A stretch of DNA of 64,000 nucleotides from Crambe crambe (GCA_963924555.1 OZ004588.1:1054001-1118000), one strand, 5' to 3'; shown: positions 43,528 through 55,805, counted from the stretch's first letter. Notes: generated from the letters alone by a model not told the origin. A program made the numbers and translations.

Positions 43528-45751
43528 TTAAAATATTTGAATTCTACTATTTTCATTATCACAAATAAACACAAAACCATCCTTATCTATACATACTCCA
43601 TTAGGGTAAAAAAAATCACCTTGTCCAAATGAAGTTACATACGCACCCTCAGTGTTGAATACTGATACATTGTGGTTACTATCGTCACTCACGTACACAT
43701 ACTGACCATCCACACACACACCATATGGATATTTCAACTTGTTCACTCCATTCTCATCACAGCCAAATGAACGCAAGAATTCACCACCATTACTGAGGAC
43801 GTGGACGCAAGAGCTATCACGATCACTGACATAAAGATTGCCATGTTGGTCAGAAGATATATCACGAATATATTTGAATTCGCCTGGGTTTTTGCCTTGA
43901 GAGCCAATCTGTTTCACGTACTCCAGATCTGTGGTGTACACATGAATACGTTTCCTTCCATTATCGCACACCATGAGTTCATCTCCTACTATAGTTGCAC
44001 CTCTGAATTGAGATGGTACCAAGCTGTTCGTCTGTAGTTTGGCATCTTCACTGAGTTTCATAACCCTGAGTAATTGTCTCTCTGCAATATATATAGAGTC
44101 AGAGCTATCAATGGCCACACCAGTTGGTAAAGTTAAACCATAATCAGATGGATCGATACTTCTTGATCTCATCCCCTTCTTGTCGAATATGTCGATTTTA
44201 TTTGATCCATATCCTGTGACAACCATCTCTCCCCTAGAATTAACTGCTATGAACCAAGGTTTCATGTCATCAGTTTCAATCACCTTGACAGGTTTGCTGA
44301 GCTGAGTAGGAGGGATGGAGACAAACACAGGGAAGGGACTACCGACTATTTCTTGTCCGTTCACAGTGACAATGATTTCATGTCGTCCACGAACAGTGGG
44401 TGTGTACTGGATGCGATATTCGTTACCCTGGATTCGATCAACATTACATTTGTTAATGGATTCGTTTACCAGTGACTTCAGGTGGCACGCCACATCACAC
44501 TTTTGTTTTGTGTCTCTCCCATTAGTCAATTTAGTTTTCAGAGACAGTATAAATTCAGTCGTCTCATTGATCTCAATAGTCTTGATTCCTTCACCAGAAG
44601 CAATACACTTTGCAGGATCAATTGGAAGTTGAATTATTTTGGTTTTAATCTTGCAGAGCTGCTTCAGGTCTTTAGTACAGCTCGCCTCCAATCCTACATC
44701 AACCTCTTCTACTGGATCTAGAGTCTTCCCTTCCTTGCAGTGCTCTTTGATCTCTCTGTCTATTCGATTCTCCAGTCTGGCATGCACGCACATGATCTCG
44801 TCTTCAGCTGAATGCTCTACAGACTGTTTAACATATTCTATCACACTCTGGACCACTGCATGATCAGTGGACAGGCTCTTCTTCTGGACAGAGAGACGCT
44901 CCAACTTTTGAGTCACTTTTGTTGCAGCTTCTTTCAGAAGTTCTTGTTTGTGACTTTCAATAATCCTTTGGAGTTCTTTAAATGACTTCTCAATGTCATT
45001 GGTCACTGAACCCCCCTGGGCCTCTATCCCACATTCGGTGGTTTGTAGCTATCTCCTCCACTGCACGTGAGAGATTAGCATGCACCTCCTTCAGGGGCTC
45101 CAGCTGCTGAATCAGCTTCTTCTTCATTTGTGGAGCAGCTTTCTTGATAAATTCATACTTGTGTCCCGAGTGATCGATAATGGTGCAATCACGACAGATG
45201 AGAGAGCTGCAGTCAAAGCAGTACATGTTCATTGGCTGATCATGTTCTTTGCATGTCTGAAGGGGGGACTCCTGCGTAGTGATCCCTTTAACTCCTTCCT
45301 CTTTAAGCTCATCAAAAGTAACCACCTTATGCCCAGGAAATGTCTTTTTCATCCTTTGATGTGCCTCGACACATTTCTCGCAGATGAATTGGGCACACTG
45401 TCGACAAAAGGCTTCGGCTTTATCCCCAGAACATAACTCACACCTAGCGTCCACCTTACCGTGAGCTATCTCCATCTTGGAGTGCAACTCTTTCATGCGA
45501 TTGATGAAGAAAGCTGTTTGGAGGTTGTCCACACCCGCCTGAGGGAGGGTGGTGTCTCTACGACACTCGGGGCAAGAGAATGGTTGGTCAAGGCCAGTTC
45601 TCAGGGCCAACCTGTAGATGCACTGTTTGCAGTAGTAATGGAGACAAGGCAGGACCTTGGGGTCAGTGTAGTGATCTTGACACACGGGACAAGTGATCTC
45701 CTTCTCTAGATCTTCCATGTTTTTCTCCACTACGTCCATACGTTCAGCCAT
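43528..45751 (-). pseudogene. TRIM-NHL gene with a single 4-nt frameshift
   Basis: Starts MAERMDVVEKN at 45751 and reads through RING, both B-boxes and the start of the coiled coil to about residue 234 (RAVEEI). There a 4-base insertion (TAGCTA context, about 45045-45050) shifts the frame to a stop at 44996. The other frame carries the rest of the coiled coil, filamin repeat and NHL propeller without any further stop to 43528. Only one lesion over 2.2 kb implies a very recent loss, a sequencing or assembly error, or an allele. Closest relative is the intact gene at 56978-59164. Confidence 0.82.
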
Positions 45752-45826
45752 GATGCTAGTTTTTTAGATTTCAGTTAATGATCAGACTAATCTTAATCTT
45801 CAACGTCAATATGCAATCCAGTTAGT

Positions 45827-46147
45827 TCAATCTACAGAGTCACGTGCACTATACTCTAAATGAATACATTGTTGACATCTGATGTGCCTTAACACACTCT
45901 GGACAGATGAATTGGGCACACTCTTGACAGAAGGCTTCAGTCTTGTCCCCAGAACATAATTCACACCTGGCATCTGTACGACACTTGGGGCAAGAGAATG
46001 GTTTGTTCTCAGGGCCAGCCTATAGATGCACTGTTTGCAGTAGTAATGGAGACAAGGCAGGACCTTGGGGTCAATGTAGTGATCTTGACACGAATGACAA
46101 ATAATTTCTTTTTCTAGATCTTTCACTACGTCCACACGTTCTGCCAT
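45827..46147 (-). pseudogene. TRIM 5' fragment with the same linker deletion as 38738-39748
   Basis: Starts MAERVDVVKDLEKEIICHSC at 46147, like the short TRIM. It shares the RING/B-box 1 linker deletion (TGTACGACAC junction) and then has a further 10-nt deletion that shifts the frame after LALRT. It ends within B-box 1. It is fused head-on to the truncated NHL end of the next pseudogene at about 46200. Confidence 0.75.
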
Positions 46148-46188
46148 AGATCTTAGCCCTTTTTCTTGGGGGCGGGGGAAAGAAAGGC

Positions 46189-48280
46189 TCACCGGACCAA
46201 GGAATCGGTTCCCTCAGTGGTGAAGACTGATATGTTGTGGTTTATATAATCAGCCACATACACGTACTGACCAGCTGCACATATGCTGTGTGGACTTAAC
46301 TTGCTCACTTCATTCTCATCACAACCAAACGAACGCAAGAACTCACCAGTTTTGCTGAGGACGTGGATGCAAGAGCTATCACGGTCACAGACAAAAAGAT
46401 TGCCATGTTGATCAGAAGATATATCACGAATACCTTTAAATTGTCCTGGATTGCCAATATGTCTCACATACTCCAGATCTGTGGTATACACATGTATACA
46501 TTTCCTTCCATTATAGCACACCATGAATTCGTCTCCAACCAAAGTTGCACCGAATAAGTAAGATGCTTCTTTGATGCTGTTCATCTTCAGTAGGCTGTTC
46601 GTCTTCAGTAGTTTGGCATTTACATCTAACTTCACAACCTTGTGTAATTTATTCTCCACGATGTATATAGAGTCAGAGCTATCAATGGCCACACCAGTTG
46701 GAATAGTTAAATCATAATCAGACGGATTGATACTTCTTGATCTCATCCCCTTCTTGTCGAATATGTCGATTTTACTTGATCCTGTGACAACCATCTCTCC
46801 CTTAGAATTAACTGCTATCATAAATGGAGTCTTATTGCCAATTTCAATCGTTGAGCCAAGTAGGAGGGATGGAGACAAACACAGGGAAGGGACTACCAAC
46901 TATTTCTTGTCTGTTCACAGTGACAATGATTTCATGTCGTCCACGAACAGTGGGTGTGTATTGAATGCGATATTCGTTATCTTGAATTCGATCAACATCA
47001 CATTTGTTAACAGATTCATTTACCAGTGACTTCAGATGGCACACAACAGCACACTTTTGTTTCACGTCTCTTCCATTGGTCAATAATATTTTGTTTTCAG
47101 AGTAAATTCAGCCTTCTTATTGATCTCGGCAGTGTTCACTTCTTCACCAGATGCAATACACTTTGCAGGATCAATTGAAAGTAGTTTGAATTTGGTCTGA
47201 CAGAAATCTTTAAAATCTTCAGCACAGCTTGTCACCACCCCTACATCAGCCTCTTCCACTGGATCTAGACTTCTCCCTTCCTTGCACTGCTCTTCGATCT
47301 CTCTGTCTATTCGATTCTCAAGCTCAGCATGCATGCACATGATCTCGTCTTCAGCTGAATGCTCTACAGACTGTTCAGTGTATTCTATCACACTCTGGAC
47401 CACTGTACGATCAGTGGACAGGCTCTTTTCCTGCATAGAGAGACGCTCCAACTTCTGAGTCACTTCCGTGGCGACTTCTTTCAGAAGTTCTTGTTTGTGA
47501 CTTTCGATAATCCTTTGGAATTCTTTAAATGACTCCTCAATGTCATTGGTCACTGAGTCCCTCTGGGTCACTATCTCACATTTCCTCCACTGCATGTGAG
47601 AGATTAGCATGCACCTCCTTCAGGGGCTCCAGCTGCTGAATCAGCTTTTTCTTCATCTGTGAAGCAACTTTTTTGATAAATTCATACTTATGGTCTTTGT
47701 GATCAATAATTGTGCAATGAAGACAGATGAGAGAGCTGCAGTTGAAGCAGTACATGTTCATTGACTGATCGTGTTCTTTGCATGTCTGAAGGGGAGACTC
47801 CTGCGTAACAATCTCTTTAACTCCTTCCTCTTTAAGCTCATCAAAAGTAACCACCTTATGCCCAGGAAATGTCTTTTTCATCATCTGATGTGCCTTGATA
47901 CACTCTGAACAGATGAATTGGGTACACTGTCGACAAAAGGCTTCAGCCTTGTCCCCAGAACATAACTCACACCTGGCGTCCACCTTACCATGAGCTCACT
48001 CCAACTTGGAGTGCAACTCTTTCATGCGATTGATGAAGAAAGCTGTTTGGAGGTAGTCCACACATCCCTGAGGGAGGGTGGTGTCTCTACGACACTTGGG
48101 GCAAGAGAATGGTTTGTCGAGGCCAGTTCTCAGGGCAAGCCTGTAGATGCACTGTTTGCAGTAGTAATGGAGACAAGGCAGGACCTTGGGATCAGTGTAG
48201 TGATCTTGACACATGGGACAAGTGATCTCCTTCTCTAGATCTTCCATATTTTTCTCAACTACATCCACACATTCAGCCAT
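46189..48280 (-). pseudogene. TRIM-NHL gene with a nonsense codon and several indels
   Basis: Starts MAECVDVVEKN at 48280. Lesions against the paralogue at 39957-42179: CGA to TGA in the linker after HSKLE (about 47994), about 14 nt lost near 47583, 5 nt gained near 47083, about 14-16 nt lost near 46850, and loss of the last NHL repeat at 46205, where it joins the 45827-46147 fragment. All domains are otherwise legible. Confidence 0.85.
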
Positions 48281-48562
48281 AATGCCAGTTCTTTAGCTGG
48301 ACTATTTTTCCTGGTCAGTTATCAGAGTCAAATCTTCGATTCTTGCCAATGGTTGTTCGGTAATGACACACTCATTAGCACATACCAGAGTGAGTGGGAG
48401 TGCAGTGTGCATACCAAGTAGAACAAGTTAGTCTTTTAAGGGTGCTGGCAAACCTCCGCCCACGCATGGTTGCTAGGGGAGTATAATGCAGAGATTTAAC
48501 TAGTTAGACTTAATTCATCACGCTATGATTATGTAATTATATTGAGAGTCCATGTTCACCCA

Positions 48563-48718
48563 CCTCAGTTTGAATCATGTGATTTCTGTGCTGTCTGATC
48601 TCGCAGGCAAGCCCAAAAATGTCCACCCAGTCATAGTCCTTGACGTGCAGTGCCAGTGTGTCCAACGCTATGAAGCAACCAGTCCTCTCCAAATGAGTGA
48701 GTGAGTGAGTGAGTGAGT

Positions 48719-48782
<64 letters not shown>

Positions 48783-48890
48783 CTGCAATGTGTGATGATA
48801 GGACCATGAATAGGTTCGTAGTAGCCTCGACAAAGTCCACAGCAGCCACAGCATTATCAGGCACTCCATGCCATGGTCGGGCCAGGAGGG
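48563..48890 (-). pseudogene. Tyrosine phosphatase relic P1 (two exons)
   Basis: On the minus strand: an exon with WPDHG carrying a 10-nt deletion in its FVKTVRGYY part, then a GA run, then an exon reading [19 protein letters not shown] to HMIQTE whose 5' edge, including the acceptor and the AGVGR part of the signature, is deleted. No other phosphatase exons accompany it. Confidence 0.75.
48723..48780. repeat. (GA)n microsatellite with (GAGT)n edge in phosphatase intron, copy P1
   Basis: GAGTGAGT units followed by about 58 bases of GA, at the same intron position as the runs at 54771-54852 and 60470-60630. Confidence 0.95.
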
Positions 48891-48960
48891 ATGCTGTGCT
48901 GATTGTTGTGGTTTTAATTAGCCTTCTTGTGTTCATTAATTATTTTGTTCATTAATTTAG

Positions 48961-49601
48961 TAACCCTGTTGGAACTGTTCACACTCTATGCCTCTGGACA
49001 GCTTGATGGAACTTCATCAATCCCTGACGAATTGGTTTCTGCTGTAATTAACGGTAAAAGTAAGCAAGAAATGGTTTGTGTTAGTACCAAGGTGAAGGTT
49101 GGGGAAGCTGTATCGAGTTTAGGACAGTTTATTGAGTATTTGTATGGTAAAGATGATACTACTGAAGAACATTGCCCCTCGAAAAAGCTTGCAGAAAAGA
49201 AAGGAAATGGAATGCCATTTACTCCCACAGCGCAGTACGCAAGAAATGTTGATGTTGTGATTCAGTGTCATAAATGTGAGAAGTGGAGGCTGCTATATGC
49301 AAAGAATGTAGTTACTCGCTGGGAGAAAACAAAGCTAGAAAAGATCCTAGAAGAAGTCCAATATTCCTGTGGTAGCAGTTTACAGGATATCGATGATGAG
49401 TCATCGATTCTGTGTCGAGTGTTCACTAGAACAAACCTGCTATGTTCGTCGCCTATGGAAATTCCATATTATGGAACTTACCATGAGCCTCTCTGCTTCT
49501 ACTGTGGTTGCTCTGATGAGGATGATGATTTGCAAGACAAGTATCCAATTTGTAACAATTGTCTTCACAAGAAGCCTGCTGTATTAAAGCGTAAAAGGTA
49601 A
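48961..49601 (+). CDS. Transposon-associated CW-like zinc-binding protein, 3' part
   Basis: The open frame follows a TTAATTTAG acceptor-like site (48952-48960). A CW-type motif is visible (VIQCHKCEKWRLLYA, with paired Cys and Trp), followed by EEVQYSCGSSLQDID and a second Cys cluster (CFYCGCSDEDD then CNNC), ending in a basic run (KKPAVLKRKR). I recall this combination from multi-copy genes in sponge and cnidarian genomes that travel with transposons, but I cannot name a family. The 5' exons are missing: the phosphatase relic P1 lies directly upstream on the other strand. The frame ends TAA at 49601 right after a GTAAGT, so the true end may be a few codons further. Confidence 0.5.
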
Positions 49602-49894
49602 GTCCCTTCTCAATCCAGTGGTGCCAAGAAGAGAAAGAAGTAACTGCTATTTTTTATTCATTCATATAACATTTATTTAATATTCAGTGTAATAATTTTG
49701 TGTGGCTAGCTGTATTTTGTACTGTTGACCTTGCTTCTTATGTCCTAAAATAAACAGGTTACATAATAAATAATAAGTACCCGACACCGCATTAAAAACA
49801 GGATGTGGTAAGGATGAGAAACTAATAATTAATTTTAAGTGGCCTAAGTGTGTCATTACATCGATTTGCAGGTCGTTTGTCACATTGTCAGAGG

Positions 49895-49965
49895 CCCCCG
49901 GTCATTCTACCCTAGAGGGTGTAGTGACCCGGGGGTCACTCCAATCTAGGGTTAAATGACCCCCC
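49895..49965. repeat. Palindromic GACCCGGGGGTCA repeat
   Basis: CCCCGGTCATTCTACCCTAG and GTGACCCGGGGGTCACTCC fold back on one another, similar in style to the GAGTCA blocks at 12-14.7 kb. Confidence 0.6.
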
Positions 49966-50119
49966 ACATAGTAAAGTGTATATGTGAGTTGCGCATGCTC
50001 TAATAAGTATTCAGCACTTTGTGACGTGATCACAGAACAATATTCCTTTACAGTTTTTTTAGCAGCCTCTGGCTAATATATATCATGAGATAGAGAAATG
50101 CTTCTATCTGAGTTCAGGT

Positions 50120-50320
50120 TCAACAATTGCATTGTCCAAAGTTTGGAGAAAATTCCATGTTCTCAGCCTATCAGATCCCGTCAAGTCAGCTTGGGGTTCC
50201 TGCATGGCTACATTTGAGTTTCCTAGTGATGTCAGGGCAGCATCAGACCTTACTCTCCGGTTGGTGCTGAAGAGAATGCTTCAGGATATTGTGCAACAAA
50301 TGATAGTCAATGATAGTTGA
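50120..50320 (+). pseudogene. Orphan coding-like fragment
   Basis: A 62-codon frame (about 50132-50320) reads KVWRKFHVLSLSDPVKSAWG and continues in amphipathic, helix-like style to a stop. It has no obvious start or domain I can name. The composition is protein-like, unlike the surrounding AT-rich DNA. Perhaps a remnant of the same transposon-associated gene as 48961-49601. Confidence 0.35.
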
Positions 50321-50865
50321 TAGTTTGATCTTCGGCATGCTATATTTAGAATTATTGATATTACATCAAGAATAACATATATGATCTAAATCTAATCCTA
50401 GTTTATTAATCCCATAGAGTCTACACAGTTTTGGGGCCGGGCTTGACACTCGCTAAGAAAGCTACTTGGAGTCTTAAAATCTCTTATGAAGAAAAAGCCT
50501 AATGCATAAACCCAGTCTTAACAAAATGATGTTTTAAAGAGCTTGTCTCTTCGATTCCTATGTGAGATAACCTAACACAAACCATGAGCTACCAAACTCA
50601 CCTTGATATAGCTCAGCCTAATTTGCAGCCTTGCACTTAAGTTCAAAGTTCACACACTGGGCGTGCTTCTCTAGGTCCAACAACTATAGTTTATTATGAG
50701 AAAGCTCTTCCAGAAGTTTGACTGTCCTGTTCTATGGCTGTTCTCAGTAATCACAGTGGAAAGACAAGGTTGGTTGTGTTCGTATACTGTCCGTATACTA
50801 TCACGTTAACGTAACGCGGAGTGAGACTATTGGGCACCCTCCGGTTTATGATCCATGCTTTGGTC
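50321..50865. other. Intergenic, upstream of a TRIM gene
   Basis: No gene recognised. From about 50925 the sequence matches the 5' flank of the TRIM pseudogene at 48280 (AAGAATCGAAGATTTGACTC). Confidence 0.4.
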
Positions 50866-50915
50866 TAGTCTCGCGCGCCCGCCTCCAAAATAAAAGGGGC
50901 GGGCGCGCGAGACTA
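50866..50915. mobile_element. 50-bp hairpin element with a perfect 9-bp target duplication
   Basis: The 50 bases run from TAGTCTCGCGCGCCCGCC to GGCGGGCGCGCGAGACTA, an 18-bp perfect inverted repeat with a 14-base AT-rich loop. The flanks 50857-50865 and 50916-50924 are both GCTTTGGTC. A 9-bp duplication is typical of Mutator-like transposition. It lies 68 bases before the start codon of the intact TRIM-NHL gene. Confidence 0.85.
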
Positions 50916-50983
50916 GCTTTGGTCAACCGACGACCTACAAATCGCAAGAATCGAAGATTTGACTCTGCTAAAGAACTAGCATT

Positions 50984-53185
50984 ATGGCTGAACGTGTGGA
51001 CGTAGTTGAGAAAAGCATGGAAGATCTAGAGAAGGAGATCACTTGTCCCGTGTGTCAAGATCACTACACTGACCCCAAGGTCCTTCCTTGTCTCCATTAC
51101 TACTGCAAGCAGTGCATCTACAGGCTGGCCCTGAGAACTGGCCTCGACAAACCATTCTCTTGCCCCGAGTGTCGTAGAGACACCACCCTCCCTCAGGGGG
51201 GTGTGGACAACCTCCAAACAGCTTTCTTTATCAATCGCATGAAAGAGTTACACTCCAAGTTGGAGCGAGCTCACGGTAAGGTGGACGCCAGGTGTGAGTT
51301 ATGTTCTGAGGACAAGGCCGAAGCCTTTTGTCGACAGTGTGCCCAATTCATCTGTGAGAAATGTATTGAGGCACATCAGAGGATGAAAAAGTCATTTCCT
51401 GGGCATAAGGTGGTTACTTTTGATGAGCTTAAAGAGGGAGGAGTTAAAGAGATCGTTACGCAGGAGTCTCCCCTTCAGACGTGCAAAGAACATGATCAGT
51501 CAATAAACATGTACTGCTTTGACTGCAGCTCTCTCATCTGTCGTGATTGTACCATCATTGATCACTCGGGACACAAGTATGAATTCATCAAGAAAGCTGC
51601 TCCACAGATGAAGAAGAAGCTGATTCAGCAACTGGAGCCCCTGAAGGAGATGCATGCTAATCTCTCACGTGCAGTGGAGGAGATACAAACCACCAAATGT
51701 GAGATAGAGGCCCAGGGGGACTCAGTGACCAATGACATCGAAGAGTCATTTAAAGAGCTTCAAAGTATTATTGAAAGTCGCAAACAACAACTTCTGGAAG
51801 AAGCTGCAACGGAAGTGACACAGAAGTTGGAGCGTCTCTCTGTGCAGGAAAAGAGCCTGTCCACTGATTGTGCAGTGGTCCAGAGTGTGATAGAATACGC
51901 TGAACAGTCTGTAGAGCATTCAACTGAAGGCGAGATCATGTGCATGCATGCCGGACTGGAGAATCGAATAGACAGAGAGATCAAAGAGCACTGCAAGAGG
52001 AGTCTAGATCCAGTAGAAGAGGTTGATGTAGGAGTGGAGGTGAGCTGTACTGAAGACCTGAAGCAGCTCTGTAAAACTAAAACCAAAATGATTCGACTTC
52101 CAATTGATCCTGCAAAGTGTATTGCTTCTGGTGAAGGAATCAAGACTATCGAGATCAATAAGACGACTCAATTTTCTCTGAAAACTAAATTGACTAATGG
52201 GACAGACATGAAACAAAAGTGTGATGTGGTGTGCCACCTGAAGTCTCTGGTAAACGAATCTGTTAACAAATGTGATGTTGATCGAATCCAAGGTAACGAA
52301 TATTGCATCCAGTACACAGCCACTGTTCGTGGACGACATGAAATCATTGTCACTGTGAACGGACAAGAAATAGTTGGTAGTCCCTTCCCTGTATTTGTCT
52401 CCATCCCTCCTACTCAGCTCGGCAAACCTGTCAAGGTGATTGAAACTGTTGATAAGCAACCTTGGTTCATAGCAGTTAATTCTAAAGGAGAGATGGTTGT
52501 CACAGGTTCAAGAAAAATCGACATATTCGACAAGGAGGGGATAAGAACAAAAAGTATCGATCCAGCTGACTACGGTCTAACTATTCCAAGTGGTGTGGCC
52601 ATTGATAGGACTGACTCTATATACATTGCAGAGAGAGACTTGTGCAAGATCGTGAAACTAAGTGAAGATGGCAAACTACTAAAGACAAACAACTCCAAAG
52701 AAGTATCTTCCTCATTGGGTGCAGCTGTAATTGGAGATGAAGTCATGGTATGCGATTATAAAAACAAGTGTATTCATGTGTACACCATGGATCTGGAGTA
52801 TGTGAGGCAGATTGGCTCTCAAGGAACGCAATTAAATAGTATTCGTGATATATCTTCCGATCAAAATGGCAACCTCTATGTCAGTGACTATGGTAACTCC
52901 TGCGTTCATGTCCTTAGTAATGGTGGTGACTTCCTACGTTTAATAGGCCGTGGAGTTAAACAATTAAGTGGTCCATATGGTCTATTTGTAACTGGTCAAT
53001 ATGTGTATGTGGTTGATCGCAGCAACCACAATGTATCAATATTCACTACTGAGGGGGTGTATGTAACCTCTTTTGGAGAGCAGGGCATTGACTTTGATCA
53101 TCTAAATGCAAGAGGAATATTAGTAGATAAGGATGGATTTGTGTTTCTTTGTGATTATGATAATAGTAGAATTGAAGTATTTTGA
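50984..53185 (+). CDS. TRIM-NHL protein, intact, plus strand
   Basis: 733 aa from MAERVDVVEKSMEDLEKEIT. RING C21-C63 (C3HC4 spacing intact), B-box 1 104-141, B-box 2 167-200, coiled coil about 205-345, filamin repeat about 375-480, NHL propeller about 485-733 ending DYDNSRIEVF. It is the only member of the array on the plus strand, and its NHL part is the most divergent: ERDLCKIVKL, YKNKCIHVYTMDLEY, DRSNHNVSIFTTEG. Relics at 42757-43440 and 56211-56935 are of this subtype. The 3' flank (about 53260-53320) still carries the edge of the phosphatase exon (GCATCCTGTTGC reading backwards). A probable ubiquitin ligase; target unknown. Confidence 0.88.
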   Translation: MAERVDVVEKSMEDLEKEITCPVCQDHYTDPKVLPCLHYYCKQCIYRLALRTGLDKPFSCPECRRDTTLPQGGVDNLQTAFFINRMKELHSKLERAHGKVDARCELCSEDKAEAFCRQCAQFICEKCIEAHQRMKKSFPGHKVVTFDELKEGGVKEIVTQESPLQTCKEHDQSINMYCFDCSSLICRDCTIIDHSGHKYEFIKKAAPQMKKKLIQQLEPLKEMHANLSRAVEEIQTTKCEIEAQGDSVTNDIEESFKELQSIIESRKQQLLEEAATEVTQKLERLSVQEKSLSTDCAVVQSVIEYAEQSVEHSTEGEIMCMHAGLENRIDREIKEHCKRSLDPVEEVDVGVEVSCTEDLKQLCKTKTKMIRLPIDPAKCIASGEGIKTIEINKTTQFSLKTKLTNGTDMKQKCDVVCHLKSLVNESVNKCDVDRIQGNEYCIQYTATVRGRHEIIVTVNGQEIVGSPFPVFVSIPPTQLGKPVKVIETVDKQPWFIAVNSKGEMVVTGSRKIDIFDKEGIRTKSIDPADYGLTIPSGVAIDRTDSIYIAERDLCKIVKLSEDGKLLKTNNSKEVSSSLGAAVIGDEVMVCDYKNKCIHVYTMDLEYVRQIGSQGTQLNSIRDISSDQNGNLYVSDYGNSCVHVLSNGGDFLRLIGRGVKQLSGPYGLFVTGQYVYVVDRSNHNVSIFTTEGVYVTSFGEQGIDFDHLNARGILVDKDGFVFLCDYDNSRIEVF

Positions 53186-53980
53186 ACGAGTCAGTTATTT
53201 TTATATCTATCAAGACTGTTATAAAGTGAACTCAACTAGCTAACAGTATCAAATTGAATTCCTACCAAAAATTTTCAAAAGGGCAATAATTTAGTTGTAT
53301 GCAACAGGATGCATGACGGCACCAAAAGTGACCAAGATATAACCTGGCTGTGAAGGTCCGAAATCCAGGAAAAAAGCATATCTAATATTCTAGAGAATCT
53401 AACTGACAATTTCTTTTAGATATATATAGTGCTAAAATTAGATTTGATGTTCAAAATTCTATAATATAACACTTGAACAGATCATGAAACCATATTTTTT
53501 GGAAAATGCATCAAAACTGATTCTGGTACCTCTTGTATTAAGCGGAAAAGAAGGCACCAAGAAGGATAAGGCATATAACTGATAGTGATAGGTCAAAGTT
53601 CATGACCTCAACCCTTTCCCACTAAAATTTAATTTGAATCTGTGCTGCCTCAGGTGAACCCCCCTCGCCCCCATAGTACACATTTTAATGTAAAATAAAA
53701 ATTGTAAAAAAGGTCTGAATTCTGAATCAATCTCTGAACAACATAAATCAGTTCTGGCTATGGAGTCATAGTTGCAGTCTGAATTCCTTAATAACAGCAA
53801 AGCTCTCAGATCCTTTGAACATCAATCACTGTCCACTGCAAAGCTTGGCAGCAGAAATTGCAGGCTTAATACCAAAATATAGCAAAGCCGTAATACAGTA
53901 AATTTGAAATGAGCAATCAAAAACACATTTTACATGGAGGGTAGGCCTACTTTGTCAATGTTGTGTACAATTTATTTTTA
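53186..53980. other. Intergenic, flank shared with other TRIM copies then nothing recognised
   Basis: 53186-53320 is the reverse complement of the flank at about 56105-56225. The remainder (53330-53980) is AT-rich with no recognised feature. Confidence 0.5.
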
Positions 53981-53981
53981 G

Positions 53982-54196
53982 ATCTCAGATGTGTTTATCG
54001 GGAATACAAGGGACAGACTTTTGGATCGAGCTGAATTGACACTGTCTCCAGTTGTGGTCGAGTTTGGAAAGTATATGAAAATAGTTGTAGTTTTGAATGA
54101 GCTTGTTTCCATGAATCAACCTCAGAGTCGTAGTGTACTTGATGTAATGCGACAAGCACAGCAAGCACTTGCCAACCTAAAACTCCTTCAAAAAGA
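53982..54196 (+). pseudogene. Orphan exon-like fragment cut by the phosphatase block
   Basis: After a TTTTTAG acceptor-like site (53976-53982) the frame reads ISDVFIGNTRDRLLDRAELT, a hydrophobic KIVVVLNELV, then a helix-like QAQQALANLKLL ending QKDR. At about 54195 it runs into the AGGAAAGGTCTGTAATA word that begins the phosphatase-related block. I do not recognise the family. Confidence 0.35.
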
Positions 54197-54442
54197 CAGG
54201 AAAGGTCTGTAATAATACAGTGCTCAGCTATCAATGTTAGTAACTCATTCCCATGCCAGTCTGGGAATGAGATTTGAATTACTTGGATAATATAGACAGA
54301 CTTGTGGGACCACACAAGATAATATTTCAGGTGTCAGTTAAACATTATGGTGGTTGAACACAGGATAGCCATAGGGTCCTGATTATAGCTAGAGGTTCAA
54401 CATTCCAAGGTGGTGAGTTCTGATATTGAACTTTCATACGTA

Positions 54443-55591
<1,149 letters not shown>

Positions 55592-55664
55592 TCAAGTTGA
55601 GTTCACTATTAATAATCATAGTATTAAATAGTACTAAAATATTTCAATTTATAGATCTGCGATT

Positions 55665-55805
55665 AAAGTGTTCACAAACAAACACAAAACCATCCTTATC
55701 AATAAATACACCTCCATCACCACCCTTTTGTCCAAATGAGGTTACATACGGGTGAATACCAATATTTTGTGGTTATTGTATTCACTCACGTACACATACT
55801 GACCA
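55665..55805 (-). pseudogene. TRIM-NHL C-terminal relic
   Basis: Matches the last 45 codons of the NHL propeller (DKDGFVFVC, TSFGQKG, YVYVSEY-like motifs on the minus strand) with gaps. It lies 137 bases from the phosphatase exon at 55528, the same order as at 61360/61436. Confidence 0.65.

Noticed and set aside
43528..45751. Two separate genes, a RING/B-box protein and a filamin/NHL protein
   Set aside because: Alignment with intact paralogues shows one gene split by a 4-nt insertion; the second frame has no ATG start of its own.
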